DNA from: Batillaria attramentaria
Lineage: Eukaryota > Mollusca > Gastropoda > Batillariidae
Length of the DNA: 64,000 bases
NCBI GenBank assembly: GCA_018292915.2
Contig: JACVVK020000449.1
Location: 392,501 to 456,500 of the forward strand
Direction: 5' to 3'
In this document: positions 34,305 to 43,218 of the stretch, in pieces
How the letters are laid out: the number at the start of each line of letters is the position of its first letter
Numbering within the stretch: position 1 is the stretch's first letter
Translations under genes and position numbers: made by a program
Notes under the pieces: model-generated
Told to the model about the DNA's origin: nothing
The model's input: the letters and a program-made list of their open reading frames with translations, nothing else
Database searches by the model: none

Positions 34305-35564
34305 TCAATTTGAGGTGTGTGCTTGGGGGGTATCTCCTCCCACCACCACTTGTAGCCAATATAGGGCAAGGCGGACTTGTCCAATGGCATACAAAGCACA
34401 CACCTCCTAGATCTAGGGAGCGCTCTCAGCTTTACTTACTTCCCCTACTTTCAAATTGACCTGATTGAGCGCATGTTTTCGGCTTTAGTAACGCCTTTGT
34501 TCCTATTCTATATTAAATGTAATTACATGACATTACACCTAGGCAGTTGCTCCTTCTAAATTATTTAGTCTTTTTCCGCTGAAACCTCTTGCAGAGCTTT
34601 AGGGTAGCAACGTCTGCTAGTACTGGAGACGCACCAGATTAATCTGGGGCAGCCTTTTAGTGCTAGTTGGACGCTGCAGCCCTCGTGGGTATCGCCGCAT
34701 GCTCACCTGATGAGGGTCCCATTGACCCGAAACCATGGTCGTGAGCGGCTAAAATCACCAATTCATATGGCCTTGGTCGTACCGACCATTTTCCTCCCGG
34801 TGGGAGGGGAATGGGGGCACTATGAATGGTGAGATACCCTTAGATCTGTTAGACGTTTCAGCGGTAGGATAGTAGGTCTCCCCCCCCCCCCCCCACCTCC
34901 CATTGTGGCTTGTAGCCAATATAGGGCAAGGCGGACTTGTCCAATGGCATACAAAACACACACCTCCTAGATCTAGGGAGCGCTCTCAGCTTTACTTACT
35001 TCCCCTACTTTCAAATTGACCTGATTGAGCGCATGTTTTCGGCTTTAGTAACGCCTTTGTTCCTATTCTATATTAAATGTAATTACATGACATTACACCT
35101 AGGCAGTTGCTCCTTCTAAATTATTTAGTCTTTTTCCGCTGAAACCTCTTGCAGAGCTTTAGGGTAGCAACGTCTGCTAGTACTGGAGACGCACCAGATT
35201 ATTCTGGGGCAGCCTTTTAGTGCTAGTTGGACGCTGCAGCCCTCGTGGGTATCGCCGCATGCTCACCTGATGAGGGTCCCATTGACCCGAAACCATGGTC
35301 GTGAGCGGCCAAAATCACCAATTCATATGGCCTTGGTCGTACCGACCATTTTCCTCCCGGTGGGAGGGGAATGGGGGCACTATGAATGGTGAGATACCCT
35401 TAGATCTGTTAGACGTTTCAGCGGTAGGATAGTAGGTCTCCCCCCCCCCCCCCACCTCCCATTGTGGCTTGTAGCCAATATAGGGCAAGGCGGACTTGTC
35501 CAATGGCATACAAAGCACACACCTCCTAGATCTAGGGAGCGCTCTCAGCTTTACTTACTTCCCC

Positions 35565-35607
<43 letters not shown>

Positions 35608-36977
35608 GTCTTTGTCCCTCATAATTCATGTCTATCTTAATCTTAATATGTTTCTTTGCAAATCGCTTATAACCCACAATGGTGGGAAATTCGCGCTGAA
35701 TAAGAATAAATAATAATTATTATTATTGTTATTATTATTATTATTCTTTCAAAACTGCTGTAGCTTACAGAAATCGTCGACGAAATTGTTGAAGCGGAAT
35801 AACACCAATACCCGTCCATTTTCTTTCATCCGCCCCCATCTCCCCTCCCCTCCACCCCCCCCCCCCCCCCTCCCCGTGGAAACATCAACACTCCACCGGA
35901 TGTTATGTTGTTTGCTTTGTTATGATCTCGGTCCATCTCATCATTAAGGTTCTGTCTACAATACTGTAGCTTTCCCGTGATGTCTTTCTTACAGTACAGG
36001 GTGCTGATGATTCGCTACGACAACACATATCTTCAGTTCTCCGCGGCAAGCAGCTATGACGGAACTGTGAACTTCGTGTGTCCACCTGGAAAAACCATAA
36101 CGGGGATCAAGAGTTGGCATAAAAATTACTACGAGGACCGGCAGTGGCAATTCAAATGCGGCTACACCCCGAACTTGTACCATCTGGCTAACTGCCGTTG
36201 GTCAGGTAATTTAGGAAATCATCGTACCACACAGTTTCATCCAAAATAAAATTTGACTTAACTTGCTTTCAGCACTGTATGCAAGGAAACAGTCAAACGT
36301 TCTCGTCTACTCGTGTCACACGTCTACCGTGCGGCTTCATTACTTGGAATGTAGTACCAGTCACAGTCACAGTGTACGTGGGGGAGAAGGGAGGTGGGGG
36401 TGGGGGGTGGGGGTAGGGGATCTGAGTGCATGTATGCGTTTCTTAGTTACTTCATTGTACTGTATGTATGTGCGAGTAAGAGCGGGGTGGGGGTGGGGAA
36501 CATAATTATGTATTTGTTGGTTTTACCGGACTTCATCATTCGTTATGCAGGAGTAAGGGCAGATAATTGGAAGGGGGGGGGGGGGTCTGAGTATATGTGT
36601 TTCTTAGCATTACTGGACCTCATTGTATTGTGCTGGAGTAATGGAGGGAGGGGGGGGGGGTGAAGAAGGTGATGGAGAGTGTAGGGTGGAGGAGGAAGGG
36701 GGGGGGGGCGGGACACACAACTCCCTCAGAGAGGCAAGTATTTAGTAATATTAAGCCAGGGAGAAGAGGGGGGGGGGGGGTAGCTCGCAACATGGTCACA
36801 CTTAGCTGTTTTATTCAGTCTGTTTTGTTTTGTGTCACAGGCTATGTCAATGAGTATGATGCCGATCTGGATTACAAGTGCCCTGGGACCAGCGCTATCA
36901 AGGGATGGTACAGCGTTCATCATAACCACTACGAAGACAGGAAACACCAGTTCATGTGCTGCGATATTCAAGGTATA

Positions 36978-37027
<50 letters not shown>

Positions 37028-37901
37028 CTGGAAAGTCTTCCTGAGTATAATCTGGGAACGTGTTCGTTGTAGGTTTGGGTGCGACAAACTGCGCGTGGAC
37101 TTCTTACATGAATTCCATGGACAAAGATATGGACTTTTCATACACCCCGTCTGAAAAGTACATCAACGGCGCCTACTCCTACCACAAAAACTATTACGAG
37201 TGAGTATCAGTTCATTTCATTAGCGTTGTGCGCGAGGTGCGGGATGAGGTCTACATGTTTTTCAGCTAGATGCTCGATGTCAGTTGAAAGCCGTGAGGTC
37301 TACATCATTACGGTCGATGGTCTAATGGTTAAGACTTAGTCAACAATGCGAGAGGTCAGGGGTTCAAGTCCCACTCGGGGCAAAGAATTTTTCCTTCTCG
37401 TATTTGGCACCGTACATTCGGGCCGATCGTCGGGGGTCCTCTCCGGGTACTCCGGCTTCCTCCCCCTCTGCTTTGGAAATGTTCAGCCCACCAAATTTGA
37501 AAAATAAATGCAATTCTAAATTCCGAAGTTTAAATAGCTGAGCTGACCCTTTGCACCACGTGACTGTAATGCGTTGATGTCCAGTGTGTGAGAGAATGCG
37601 TGTGATTCACGTGAGCGTGCATGTTAGGTTCAGTTCGCGGCGGTTAGAGCCGATTCATGAAACTGGGTAAAGAGCCTATACAATACTCATTATTATTATT
37701 ATTATGTGCGGGGTGAGGTCTACATAATTGTCAGATGTGCGCCGAAGGTTTACATGATTGTCGGAGGTGCGAAATGCTGCTCGCTTGCTTCCATTGTTTT
37801 TTATATCAACTATTTAATGGCTTTACAACTGTACGGCATCTTACACCTGTGTATGATTGTGCAGAGATCGCCAGTGGAAGTTCTACGTGTGCACAGTGTG
37901 A
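29849..37901 (+). CDS. Gene 1: secreted MACPF-dermatopontin protein (nine coding exons)
   Basis: Exons: 29849-30074, 31653-31949, 32347-32495, 33329-33463, 33754-34093, 35995-36205, 36841-36972, 37073-37199, 37865-37901. All have AG/GT borders and consistent phases, giving about 550 residues plus an unplaced short start exon. The product begins with a hydrophobic signal-like stretch, then a MACPF domain with the family signature FGTHYIKEAKFGG (exon 32347), the two flanking Ser/Thr/Ala-rich segments expected to become membrane hairpins (exons 31653 and 33329), a helical linker, and a dermatopontin-like domain with three E-D-R-x-[WH]-x-F loops and paired Cys. MACPF proteins oligomerise into membrane pores; dermatopontins bind matrix. 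A secreted defence, egg or venom-type effector is inference. The reading frame is intact through every exon seen. Gene 2 is a tandem paralogue. Confidence 0.85.
30399..30569 (-). mobile_element. SINE family 1 with 13-bp target duplication
   Basis: GAACCGCGACGTG at 30386-30398 and 30570-30582 brackets the element. On the minus strand it has a TGGTCGAATGGTAGAGCGTT-like head and a GTGAGTTCG B box. Confidence 0.92.
31199..31580 (+). mobile_element. SINE family 3, copy 1
   Basis: The tRNA-like head has A-box text GGTCTAGTGGTTAAGA and B-box GATTCGAGCC. The body has CCTTCTCGTAGGTGGCACCG and CTTCCTCCCCCTCTG, then CACGTGAGCGTGC and an ATT-repeat tail. Preceded by poly-G at 31,178-31,198. Confidence 0.85.
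31653..31949 (+). CDS. Gene 1 exon: MACPF first half
   Basis: 297 bp, phase 0 to 0, acceptor TTCCAG and donor CAG|GTGCGG. It encodes VTYNTPDQVW at the start and the Ser/Ala/Val alternating segment SVNAGVDVN..FSASASYSK, expected for the first membrane-inserting region of MACPF proteins. Gene 2 has an exon of identical length at 50890-51186. Confidence 0.9.
32237..32304. repeat. (CT)n-(CA)n microsatellite
   Basis: CT repeats pass directly into CA repeats in the intron. Confidence 0.97.
32347..32495 (+). CDS. Gene 1 exon: MACPF signature motif
   Basis: 149 bp, phase 0 to 2. It encodes AAYETFINHFGTHYIKEAKF followed by GGLMMM, matching the MACPF signature [YF]-G-T-H-[FY]-x6-G-G. Donor CATGA|GTATGA. 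Confidence 0.92.
32850..33300 (+). repeat. Interspersed repeat family R, copy 2
   Basis: Same landmarks as 13,217-13,660. It ends within ~30 bases of the acceptor of the next gene 1 exon. Confidence 0.85.
33329..33463 (+). CDS. Gene 1 exon: second MACPF membrane-segment region
   Basis: 135 bp, phase 2 to 2, acceptor TCTTTCAG. It encodes TVSAQASATFGQALTVKGG followed by a Ser/Thr-rich tail. Identical in length to gene 2 exon 57902-58036 and clearly homologous. Confidence 0.9.
33754..34093 (+). CDS. Gene 1 exon: MACPF C-terminal half and helical linker
   Basis: 340 bp, phase 2 to 0, acceptor TTTTCGACAG, donor TGG|GTAAGA. It begins YFGGQWNLM and includes WQPTIDASPWLFSTKLERIS, then an amphipathic helical stretch (MNQAIDDYLTRKYVTVELMR). 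No gene 2 counterpart was found in the window. Confidence 0.9.
34239..34301. repeat. (TA)n microsatellite
   Basis: TA run immediately left of the ribozyme array. A second TA run passing into (GA)n lies immediately right, at 35,567-35,608. Confidence 0.97.
34694..34749 (+). ncRNA. Type I hammerhead ribozyme 1
   Basis: Core CTGATGA at 34707-34713 and GAAA at 34729-34732. Stem II is 714-718 GGGTC paired with 724-728 GACCC, with loop CCATT. Stem III is very short: A732-C733-C734 with G737-G738-T739. The cleavage triplet is GTC, cut after C740. Stem I is 701-706 GCTCAC paired with 741-746 GTGAGC, extended past a bulge by GCC/GGC. All conserved catalytic positions are present. The short stem III around CCATGG suggests cleavage as a dimer, as known for minimal type I hammerheads. 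Confidence 0.92.
35254..35309 (+). ncRNA. Type I hammerhead ribozyme 2
   Basis: Same structure, exactly 560 bases downstream: CTGATGA 35267-35273, stem II 35274-35288, GAAA 35289-35292, cut after C35300, stem I 35261-35266 with 35301-35306. The core is identical to copy 1. Confidence 0.92.
35995..36205 (+). CDS. Gene 1 exon: dermatopontin repeat 1
   Basis: 211 bp, phase 0 to 1, acceptor TTCTTACAG. It encodes YDGTVNFVCPPGKTITGIKS, then YYEDRQWQFKCGYTP and a following NCRW. The D-R-x-W loop followed by Cys is the hallmark repeat of dermatopontins. Confidence 0.9.
36363..36780 (+). repeat. G-rich intronic repeats, potential quadruplexes
   Basis: Several poly-G blocks (for example GGTGGGGGTGGGGGGTGGGG and runs of 10-13 G) are separated by diverged ~100-bp units with GTTTCTTAG and TTCATTGTA-type text. 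Confidence 0.75.
36841..36972 (+). CDS. Gene 1 exon: dermatopontin repeat 2
   Basis: 132 bp, phase 1 to 1. It encodes YKCPGTSAIKGWYS and HYEDRKHQFMCCD. The Trp of the loop is replaced by His here, a deviation from the repeat consensus. Confidence 0.88.
36974..37021. repeat. (CT)n microsatellite at the splice donor
   Basis: CT repeats begin within six bases of the 36973 donor. Confidence 0.96.
37073..37199 (+). CDS. Gene 1 exon: dermatopontin segment 3
   Basis: 127 bp, phase 1 to 2. It encodes TNCAW, KDMDFSYTPSEKYINGAY and HKNYYE, ending exactly before the third D-R-x-W loop. Confidence 0.88.
37309..37700 (+). mobile_element. SINE family 3, copy 2
   Basis: Head GGTCTAATGGTTAAGAC and GGGGTTCAAGTCC; body and ATT tail as at 31,199. 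GTGAGGTCTACAT occurs both before and after it, but the motif also repeats locally, so a target duplication is uncertain. Confidence 0.85.
37865..37901 (+). CDS. Gene 1 last coding exon
   Basis: Acceptor TTGTGCAG. It encodes DRQWKFYVCTV and stops at TGA 37899-37901, completing the third dermatopontin loop. The 3' UTR follows. Confidence 0.85.
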
Positions 37902-37982
37902 GACGGCAGGATACCTCGTGTTTATGCACCATTCTACTGCTGAGCTCTCCTACATTCTCATGTAATGTACTGATCGAGCTAA

Positions 37983-37988
37983 AATAAA
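37983..37988 (+). terminator. Gene 1 polyadenylation signal
   Basis: AATAAA about 80 bases after the stop codon, followed by a T-rich region at 38,025. Confidence 0.7.
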
Positions 37989-38047
37989 AATATTACTGCA
38001 GTATCAGACTGACTTTCTGACTTGGATTTTTTTTAAATTCTTAAGCT

Positions 38048-38049
<2 letters not shown>

Positions 38050-38106
<57 letters not shown>
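38050..38106. repeat. (TG)n microsatellite
   Basis: TG run. A (CA)n pair lies at 38,492-38,569. Confidence 0.97.
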
Positions 38107-38108
<2 letters not shown>

Positions 38109-38491
38109 CTTCTTTTTTTTTAAAAACATATTTGACACAAAAGACGAATGAACATGGTACAAAAGAAAAAGCCAATGTCACAATACAAAGACAAAAACAA
38201 AACGAACAACAACAACAACAACAAAAACCAATAATAATAAAGAAAGAAGAACACTTTACAGTACACAATGACAAGAAAAGTAAACTCAGACAAAGGACAT
38301 CAACGGAAAGGCTGATGAGCCTTGGTTACACTGACAGAAGGTTAACTGAACTAATCATGAACTAACTATACACGTACGTGTACACATAACCTGTCAAAAC
38401 CACATACACACATCACTCAACAGGATCACTCCTATGCATGTACATCCAGACAAATAACCTTCTTTTCATCTTCTAAATTGTCTTAAATAGC

Positions 38492-38570
<79 letters not shown>

Positions 38571-38819
38571 CGCACAATTGTGGACAAGTAAATCTGTTGT
38601 AGCCTACAGTTTAATTCGAAAACCACGTACACATACAAAGCTGATTAAAAGTGCAAATTTCGCGTCAGCATAGAAACAGCTGGCCACTTTCAATTACTTT
38701 CTGATGGACCTACACATGTGAACGAGCCCTGTGAAAATGGAATTTGCAGTTAACAGGTTCCACGAGGTGGGTTGTCGACAAGCGAGCAGTGAAGAAAATA
38801 TCACAGGCTAAAGAACACA

Positions 38820-39265
38820 AAAAGCACGAGGCCTCAAAATGCCTATGTATTCCCTATTAGCCTCAGGCATCATAGTCACCCCTAAATATGCTTCAATCTA
38901 CAAACAAAAATTACCATGCACACACCATTCAAGGGCACGCACCTGACAGGAGTTTAAAAAAATTGAATGTCTCCTTTCCGTTTAGGCATCAATGGAGTGA
39001 CGATAGTCTATTTTCTATTCAGGCCGGACAGCCGCTTCATCCAAATCTACTTGCGTCACTTTTGCCGCTCTCCAGCACAAAACGTCCCAGCTTCACTGGC
39101 AGCTTGCCTCTTGTTGCGGCCCCCTGGCATGCACCTCGGCCTGCAAAATACAAAAATCACGCTTTTTCGTGACAACAAAAACCATTACAAACTAGCACAC
39201 TCGCAGAACAGGGTTCCCCAAATAAACACCAAACATGACCCCACGGTCAATTTGTGTCCTTACGC
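38820..39265 (+). repeat. Interspersed repeat family R, copy 3
   Basis: Intergenic copy with the same ordered landmarks as copies 1 and 2. It ends ACCCCACGGTCAATTTGTGT then CCTTACGCCACTG. Confidence 0.85.
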
Positions 39266-39538
39266 CACTGGGTAATGTGCATGCAGTCTTGGGACGAAGC
39301 CGAAAACTCACGTGCTCTCTACAAAGCCAAACCCATGTTTGAACAAGCACACTCTCACATGCGATGCCCAAGTTTGTCTGCCCCGCTCATCCTGATCTCG
39401 AAGCATTCAATAGGCTTTTTTGTGTAACCTTTCATCTGGCATTTGTAAAATCTTGAACCAATAACGAACGGTGTTAAGGGCAAGGGTTATCGTTACTGGG
39501 TATCTATTCAGTTCTTTGTACACTAAGTCATTTGTACA

Positions 39539-40927
39539 CTAAGTCATCCTCTGCGCCACTCCCAGTAGATTCTTCAGAGCAAAAAGATGGACCTTTTCAC
39601 AGTTCGATGCTGCCTTATCAAGACCCCAGACTTCAGAACCGTACTGCATGATTGGGAATATTTGAGTATCAAAAAGCTTCAGGACAACTTCAGTCGAATG
39701 ATTATTATAACTACGTAACCTGTGCATAATATACAACAATGCTCTTTTTGCTTTACAGGCCAGGTCTCTGCAAGCAGCCTCAAAACTGAGACGTGTTGTG
39801 AAGAAGATGCCTAAGTATTTGTAAGCATTGACAGCTGGCATTATCTGACTGTCAAACACCCATCTTTCCCTTGCACCTAAGTAGCCCCCATTTCTGAAGA
39901 CAACAATACTGCTTTTGCCAAGGTTTACCTTTAAAGACAAAGAGCGGGCAGAGCTCTGTAGGTTGTTTAACTGGGTTTGTAGACCGATAGGCGTTTCTGA
40001 GAGTAAGACCACATCATCTGCCACAAGCAGAATGAACAGTACAAGGGCGTCTGACGAGGAAAAGATAACTCCATGCCTGCCCTTTTTTTAATCACATCTG
40101 ATGCCAGCTCATTGATAAAGAGGGAACATAGGATCGGACTGCACGCATCCCCTTGTTTCACACCAGAGGTGCAATTAATGGCCTGAGTAAGCTCAGATCC
40201 AACTAATAATTCTTGCCTTTACACTCGCGTACATACTTCTAATACATCTCAAGAGTCTCCCTTTTATCCCATTCTTCAACAATACTGGCCAAAGCAGATT
40301 CCTATTGATAGTATTGAAACATTTCTGAAAATCGATCAATGCGACATATAATTTTTTGGAGTTTCTGAGCTGTTTTTGAACACATGCAACACGGGTGAAA
40401 ATATGATCCACAGTGGAATAGCGCCGCTTAAACCCAGCCTGCATTTCTCCTGTAATATTGTTCTCCTCTACCCAGGCCTGAAGGTGGCTGTTAATAATGG
40501 ACCCATACACCTTGCTACTGACGTCACACAGACTGATACCCCGGTAGTTACTAGGATCGTTTACATCCCCTTTCTTGTGCAGAGGGAGGCTGACAGATTC
40601 AGTCCAGTTATCAGGAAATATGCCTTCTTCAAATAACGCATTCAAAAACTTAACAAGAAAAGGTAATGTGAAGTCCTGTGCATACTTTAGTAATTCTCCA
40701 ATGATTCCATCTGGTCCATTTGATTTTTTAAGTTTTATTTTTCTCAAAGCAAGGAGAACCTCTTCTTTAATAATAGGGCGGTTAAATGCTAAATCATTCT
40801 CATCAGACCGGTCATCATCTGCGTCATCATCTATGGGGTTAACGTCTACCTCCAACAGCGCTTTCCAATGCTCATACCATTCTTCCACTCCGATTTGATT
40901 TCTGACAGATGTTCGTTTTGGAATCAT
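39539..40927 (-). mobile_element. 5'-truncated non-LTR retrotransposon, reverse transcriptase
   Basis: The minus-strand frame 40,927-40,193 carries RT blocks KLKKSNGPDGI, LPLHKKGDVNDPSNYRGISL, MQAGFKRRYSTVDHIF and VALIDFQKCFNTINR. It continues at GVKQGDACSPILCSLFINEL, then after a frameshift near 40,068 at LLVADDVVLLSE (the catalytic ADD box) and YKYLGIFFT. The N-terminal endonuclease is missing and the 3' end is near 39,539. Related to jockey/CR1/RTE-group LINEs; the exact clade is not resolved by eye. At least two frame breaks make it inactive. Confidence 0.85.
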
Positions 40928-40948
40928 TTTTTACACACACGTGCAGAG

Positions 40949-41135
40949 AGAGAGAGAGAGAGAGAGAGATGATGATGATGATGATAATGATGATGATGAT
41001 GATGATGATGAAACGTTGCTTTTTGTTTGTTTGTTTGTTTGTTTTATTCAGGATAGAGTATTTAGGTATTGCTGCCCGTCTTACATGCTGTCCTGCTATT
41101 CTATATTAAACGGTATTGAAAAAAAGACAATTTCA
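40949..41135 (-). mobile_element. LINE 3' tail with (GA)n and (GAT)n
   Basis: GA and GAT repeats, then on the minus strand a ~130-bp 3' end (CTGAATAAAAC...CATC repeats) shared with 57,250-57,385 in plus orientation. Confidence 0.65.
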
Positions 41136-41600
41136 ATACAAGGGGTGGGGGGGGGGGGAGGGAGAGAAAAAGAGAAAAAAGACAAACAAAAGTGTTAACT
41201 ATCTGAGGAAATGAAGGGAAAAGCACACATTAAAACAAATCAAAACATACGTGGATTGTGCCGATGATATTGGCTGTATACCAAGTAAGAACTTCAAAGT
41301 CGTCACTAACATTCAAAAACATGTATGTAACACATATTTCTATCGATATGGTCAGATGAGCATGTCGTGTAGCATTTGTTTGAAGTTAATGAATGTGGAA
41401 ACGTTTTGGGTACTCAGTGGTAAACAGTTCCATATGGATGCCCATATATATATATATATATAAACGTATGGAACAGAGAGAAATGAAATGAACTTTATTT
41501 TCCAACGGTAAAAAGTTTTTGATTTAAAGACCAGTTTTCAAACTTGCCGTTGCTAAATCTACAAAAATGTTTATCAAATCAAAAGAGTTCTGAGACCAAA

Positions 41601-41604
<4 letters not shown>

Positions 41605-41674
<70 letters not shown>
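41605..41674. repeat. (CA)n microsatellite
   Basis: About 35 CA units. Confidence 0.98.
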
Positions 41675-41676
<2 letters not shown>

Positions 41677-41964
41677 TTCATCAATACATGCCAAACATTT
41701 GAAAAAAGCCATCAAAAGCTGGAGTGGATAGAGAAGAGGACAGTTTTCTAGGTACTGGAGAAGGTGTTTGTGAACATGCCGTTTAATAGGCTTTGACAAG
41801 GCAGAAAAAGTGAAATCGGTCTATAATTATTAACATCACTAAGATGGATAAGTTATAGATGTAAGTTAGGGACTCAACGCTGTATGGAAGGGATATTTTA
41901 AGAACTTTTGGGGTAATTTCATCAGGCCCTGAGGACTTTTTATTTGCCATGGCGCTGATGAGCG

Positions 41965-42385
41965 CACCAGCCTCAAAATGCCAAATTTACTTTATAAGCC
42001 TCAGGCGTCATAGTCCCCCCCTAAAGATATTTCAATCTAGAAAGAAAAATTACTATGCACAGACCATTTACAGGGGCACACATAGTACAGGAGTTTTTTT
42101 TTTTTTTTTTAAAAACTTCGAATGTCTCCTATCTGCTCAGGCTGCACTGGAATAATGCAAGTGTATTTTCTGTTTTCACATTGCTCAAACCCATTCGAGG
42201 CACCTCTGCCTTCTACTGTGCCTGCCATAAGTCCTGTTCCAACCTCCTGCTATGTACCTTGCCCTCCAAATACAAAAATCAGGAAAAACACGCTTTTCAA
42301 AACTCATAACAAGCAAAAAGCAAGCTTGCCAAGCATGTCAGCACCACACCTGACCACACAGCCTGTTTATTTTATTTTCCCACTT
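41965..42385 (+). repeat. Interspersed repeat family R, copy 4 (diverged)
   Basis: Retains GCCTCAGGCGTCATAGTC, GAATGTCTCCTATCTGCTC, GTGCCTGCC and the CACGCTTTTCA part, but is more diverged and shorter than the other copies. Confidence 0.7.
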
Positions 42386-42597
42386 GATTTATCCTCCTGG
42401 GCATAGCAGTGTACATGATCAGCGTACTTTTATTTCTATAATGAAAGCAACAGCCGGTAATTTCGGAAATTTAGGAATTTCCTGTTTTATGGCTTTGTTT
42501 TTCAACAATTCGGGCATTCAACTGTGAAAAGTTCACCCACAGTACACAGTTTCCTGGCACTGGACACGTTGTCCCTTCAGAGCACTTGTGCTTCTGA

Positions 42598-42645
42598 CCA
42601 ATCAAATGCCGAGCTAGTTAATTAACAAAATATTCTGCATATAAG
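42598..42645 (+). promoter_or_regulatory. Core promoter of gene 2
   Basis: CCAAT 42598-42602, GTTAATTAAC 42617-42626 and ATATAAG 42639-42645, with CTGCATATAAGCCGGG common to both genes. CCAAT spacing is identical to gene 1; the TATA is four bases nearer. Conservation of these elements in otherwise unrelated flanks suggests co-regulation. Confidence 0.75.
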
Positions 42646-42668
42646 CCGGGGGATTTGGGAGTGGAATC

Positions 42669-42722
42669 AAGCTCCTCCTGACACCAGCAGGAGGTTCTCC
42701 ACATTCTCCAGCCACAGCTCAG
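42669..42722 (+). other. Gene 2 non-coding first exon
   Basis: Starts about 30 bases after the TATA element and ends at donor CAG|GTAAGT (42723). Aligns with gene 1 15,710-15,763. Confidence 0.65.
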
Positions 42723-43050
42723 GTAAGTGTGTCTTTACTTTTTGAACGAGAAAAGTCTTTGTTTGTAACAGAATATATATCATTGAATATGCCAGTTTTC
42801 AAGCGGGGTTCGTTTTCTCCGTCCTTCCATGTACAGGATGACCCTGACTGTAGTCTAGACGTGCTGGTTTTGATTGAGCGTGATTTTCTTTCCAGTCCGA
42901 GCACTTAGAAACACAGGTCATTCAATGAGTCACATGTTTCAGTTCAATTCAATTCGACTCAAAATGCTTTGTCTGTTTAAGGAATAAATTCTAAAACAGA
43001 AAATTGTCTTTGTGGGCTCACACAATCTTGCCGTTCTGTCACATATTAAA

Positions 43051-43218
43051 GGGTGGGTGGGTGTTTGGGGGTTTAACGTCCTTTTCCACCACATCATGAT
43101 ACGGCTGATATCAAAGACGGGGCAACGATGAAAAAGCCAGCACAAATATTTGGCCTCAGCCGGGATACGAACTCACGACTCAAGCATTAGAAGTAAAAAC
43201 GCTCTACCATTCGGCCAC
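43051..43218 (-). mobile_element. SINE family 1 in gene 2 intron 1
   Basis: GGTTTAACGTCCTTTTCCAC, CGGGGCAACGATGAAAAAGC and ACGCTCTACCATTCGGCCAC in order. The head is slightly truncated or diverged. No clear duplication is seen. Confidence 0.85.

Larger units (their letters stand above)
34335..35566 (+). mobile_element. Hammerhead-ribozyme tandem array (retrozyme-like), 2.2 copies of a 560-bp unit
   Basis: Unit 1 runs ~34,351-34,910, unit 2 34,911-35,469, and partial unit 3 ~35,470-35,566, ending at CTTACTTCCCCTA. The two full units differ at only a few positions (for example AAAGCACAC/AAAACACAC and GATTAATC/GATTATTC) and one poly-C length. Each carries one complete type I hammerhead, so self-cleavage would release a 560-nt monomer (34,741-35,300). 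Two or so units plus an incomplete one is the known genomic layout of metazoan retrozymes. The left flank (34,302-34,323, GGTCAATTTGAGGTGTGTGC) is an inverted scrap of the unit itself. It lies in the gene 1 intron in the sense orientation. There is no credible protein. Confidence 0.85.

Noticed and set aside
33785..34399. 204-codon minus-strand ORF
   Set aside because: It is the antisense shadow of a gene 1 exon extended by the (TA)n tract.
34377..35119. Duplicate 60-codon ORFs in the two 560-bp units
   Set aside because: They are identical only because the units are, and show no protein features; the ribozyme explains the unit better.
38305..38340. Further hammerhead cores (CTGATGAG also at 41,946 and CTGATGA on the minus strand near 28,479 and 58,032)
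   Set aside because: None is followed by a stem II and GAAA or a pairing stem I.
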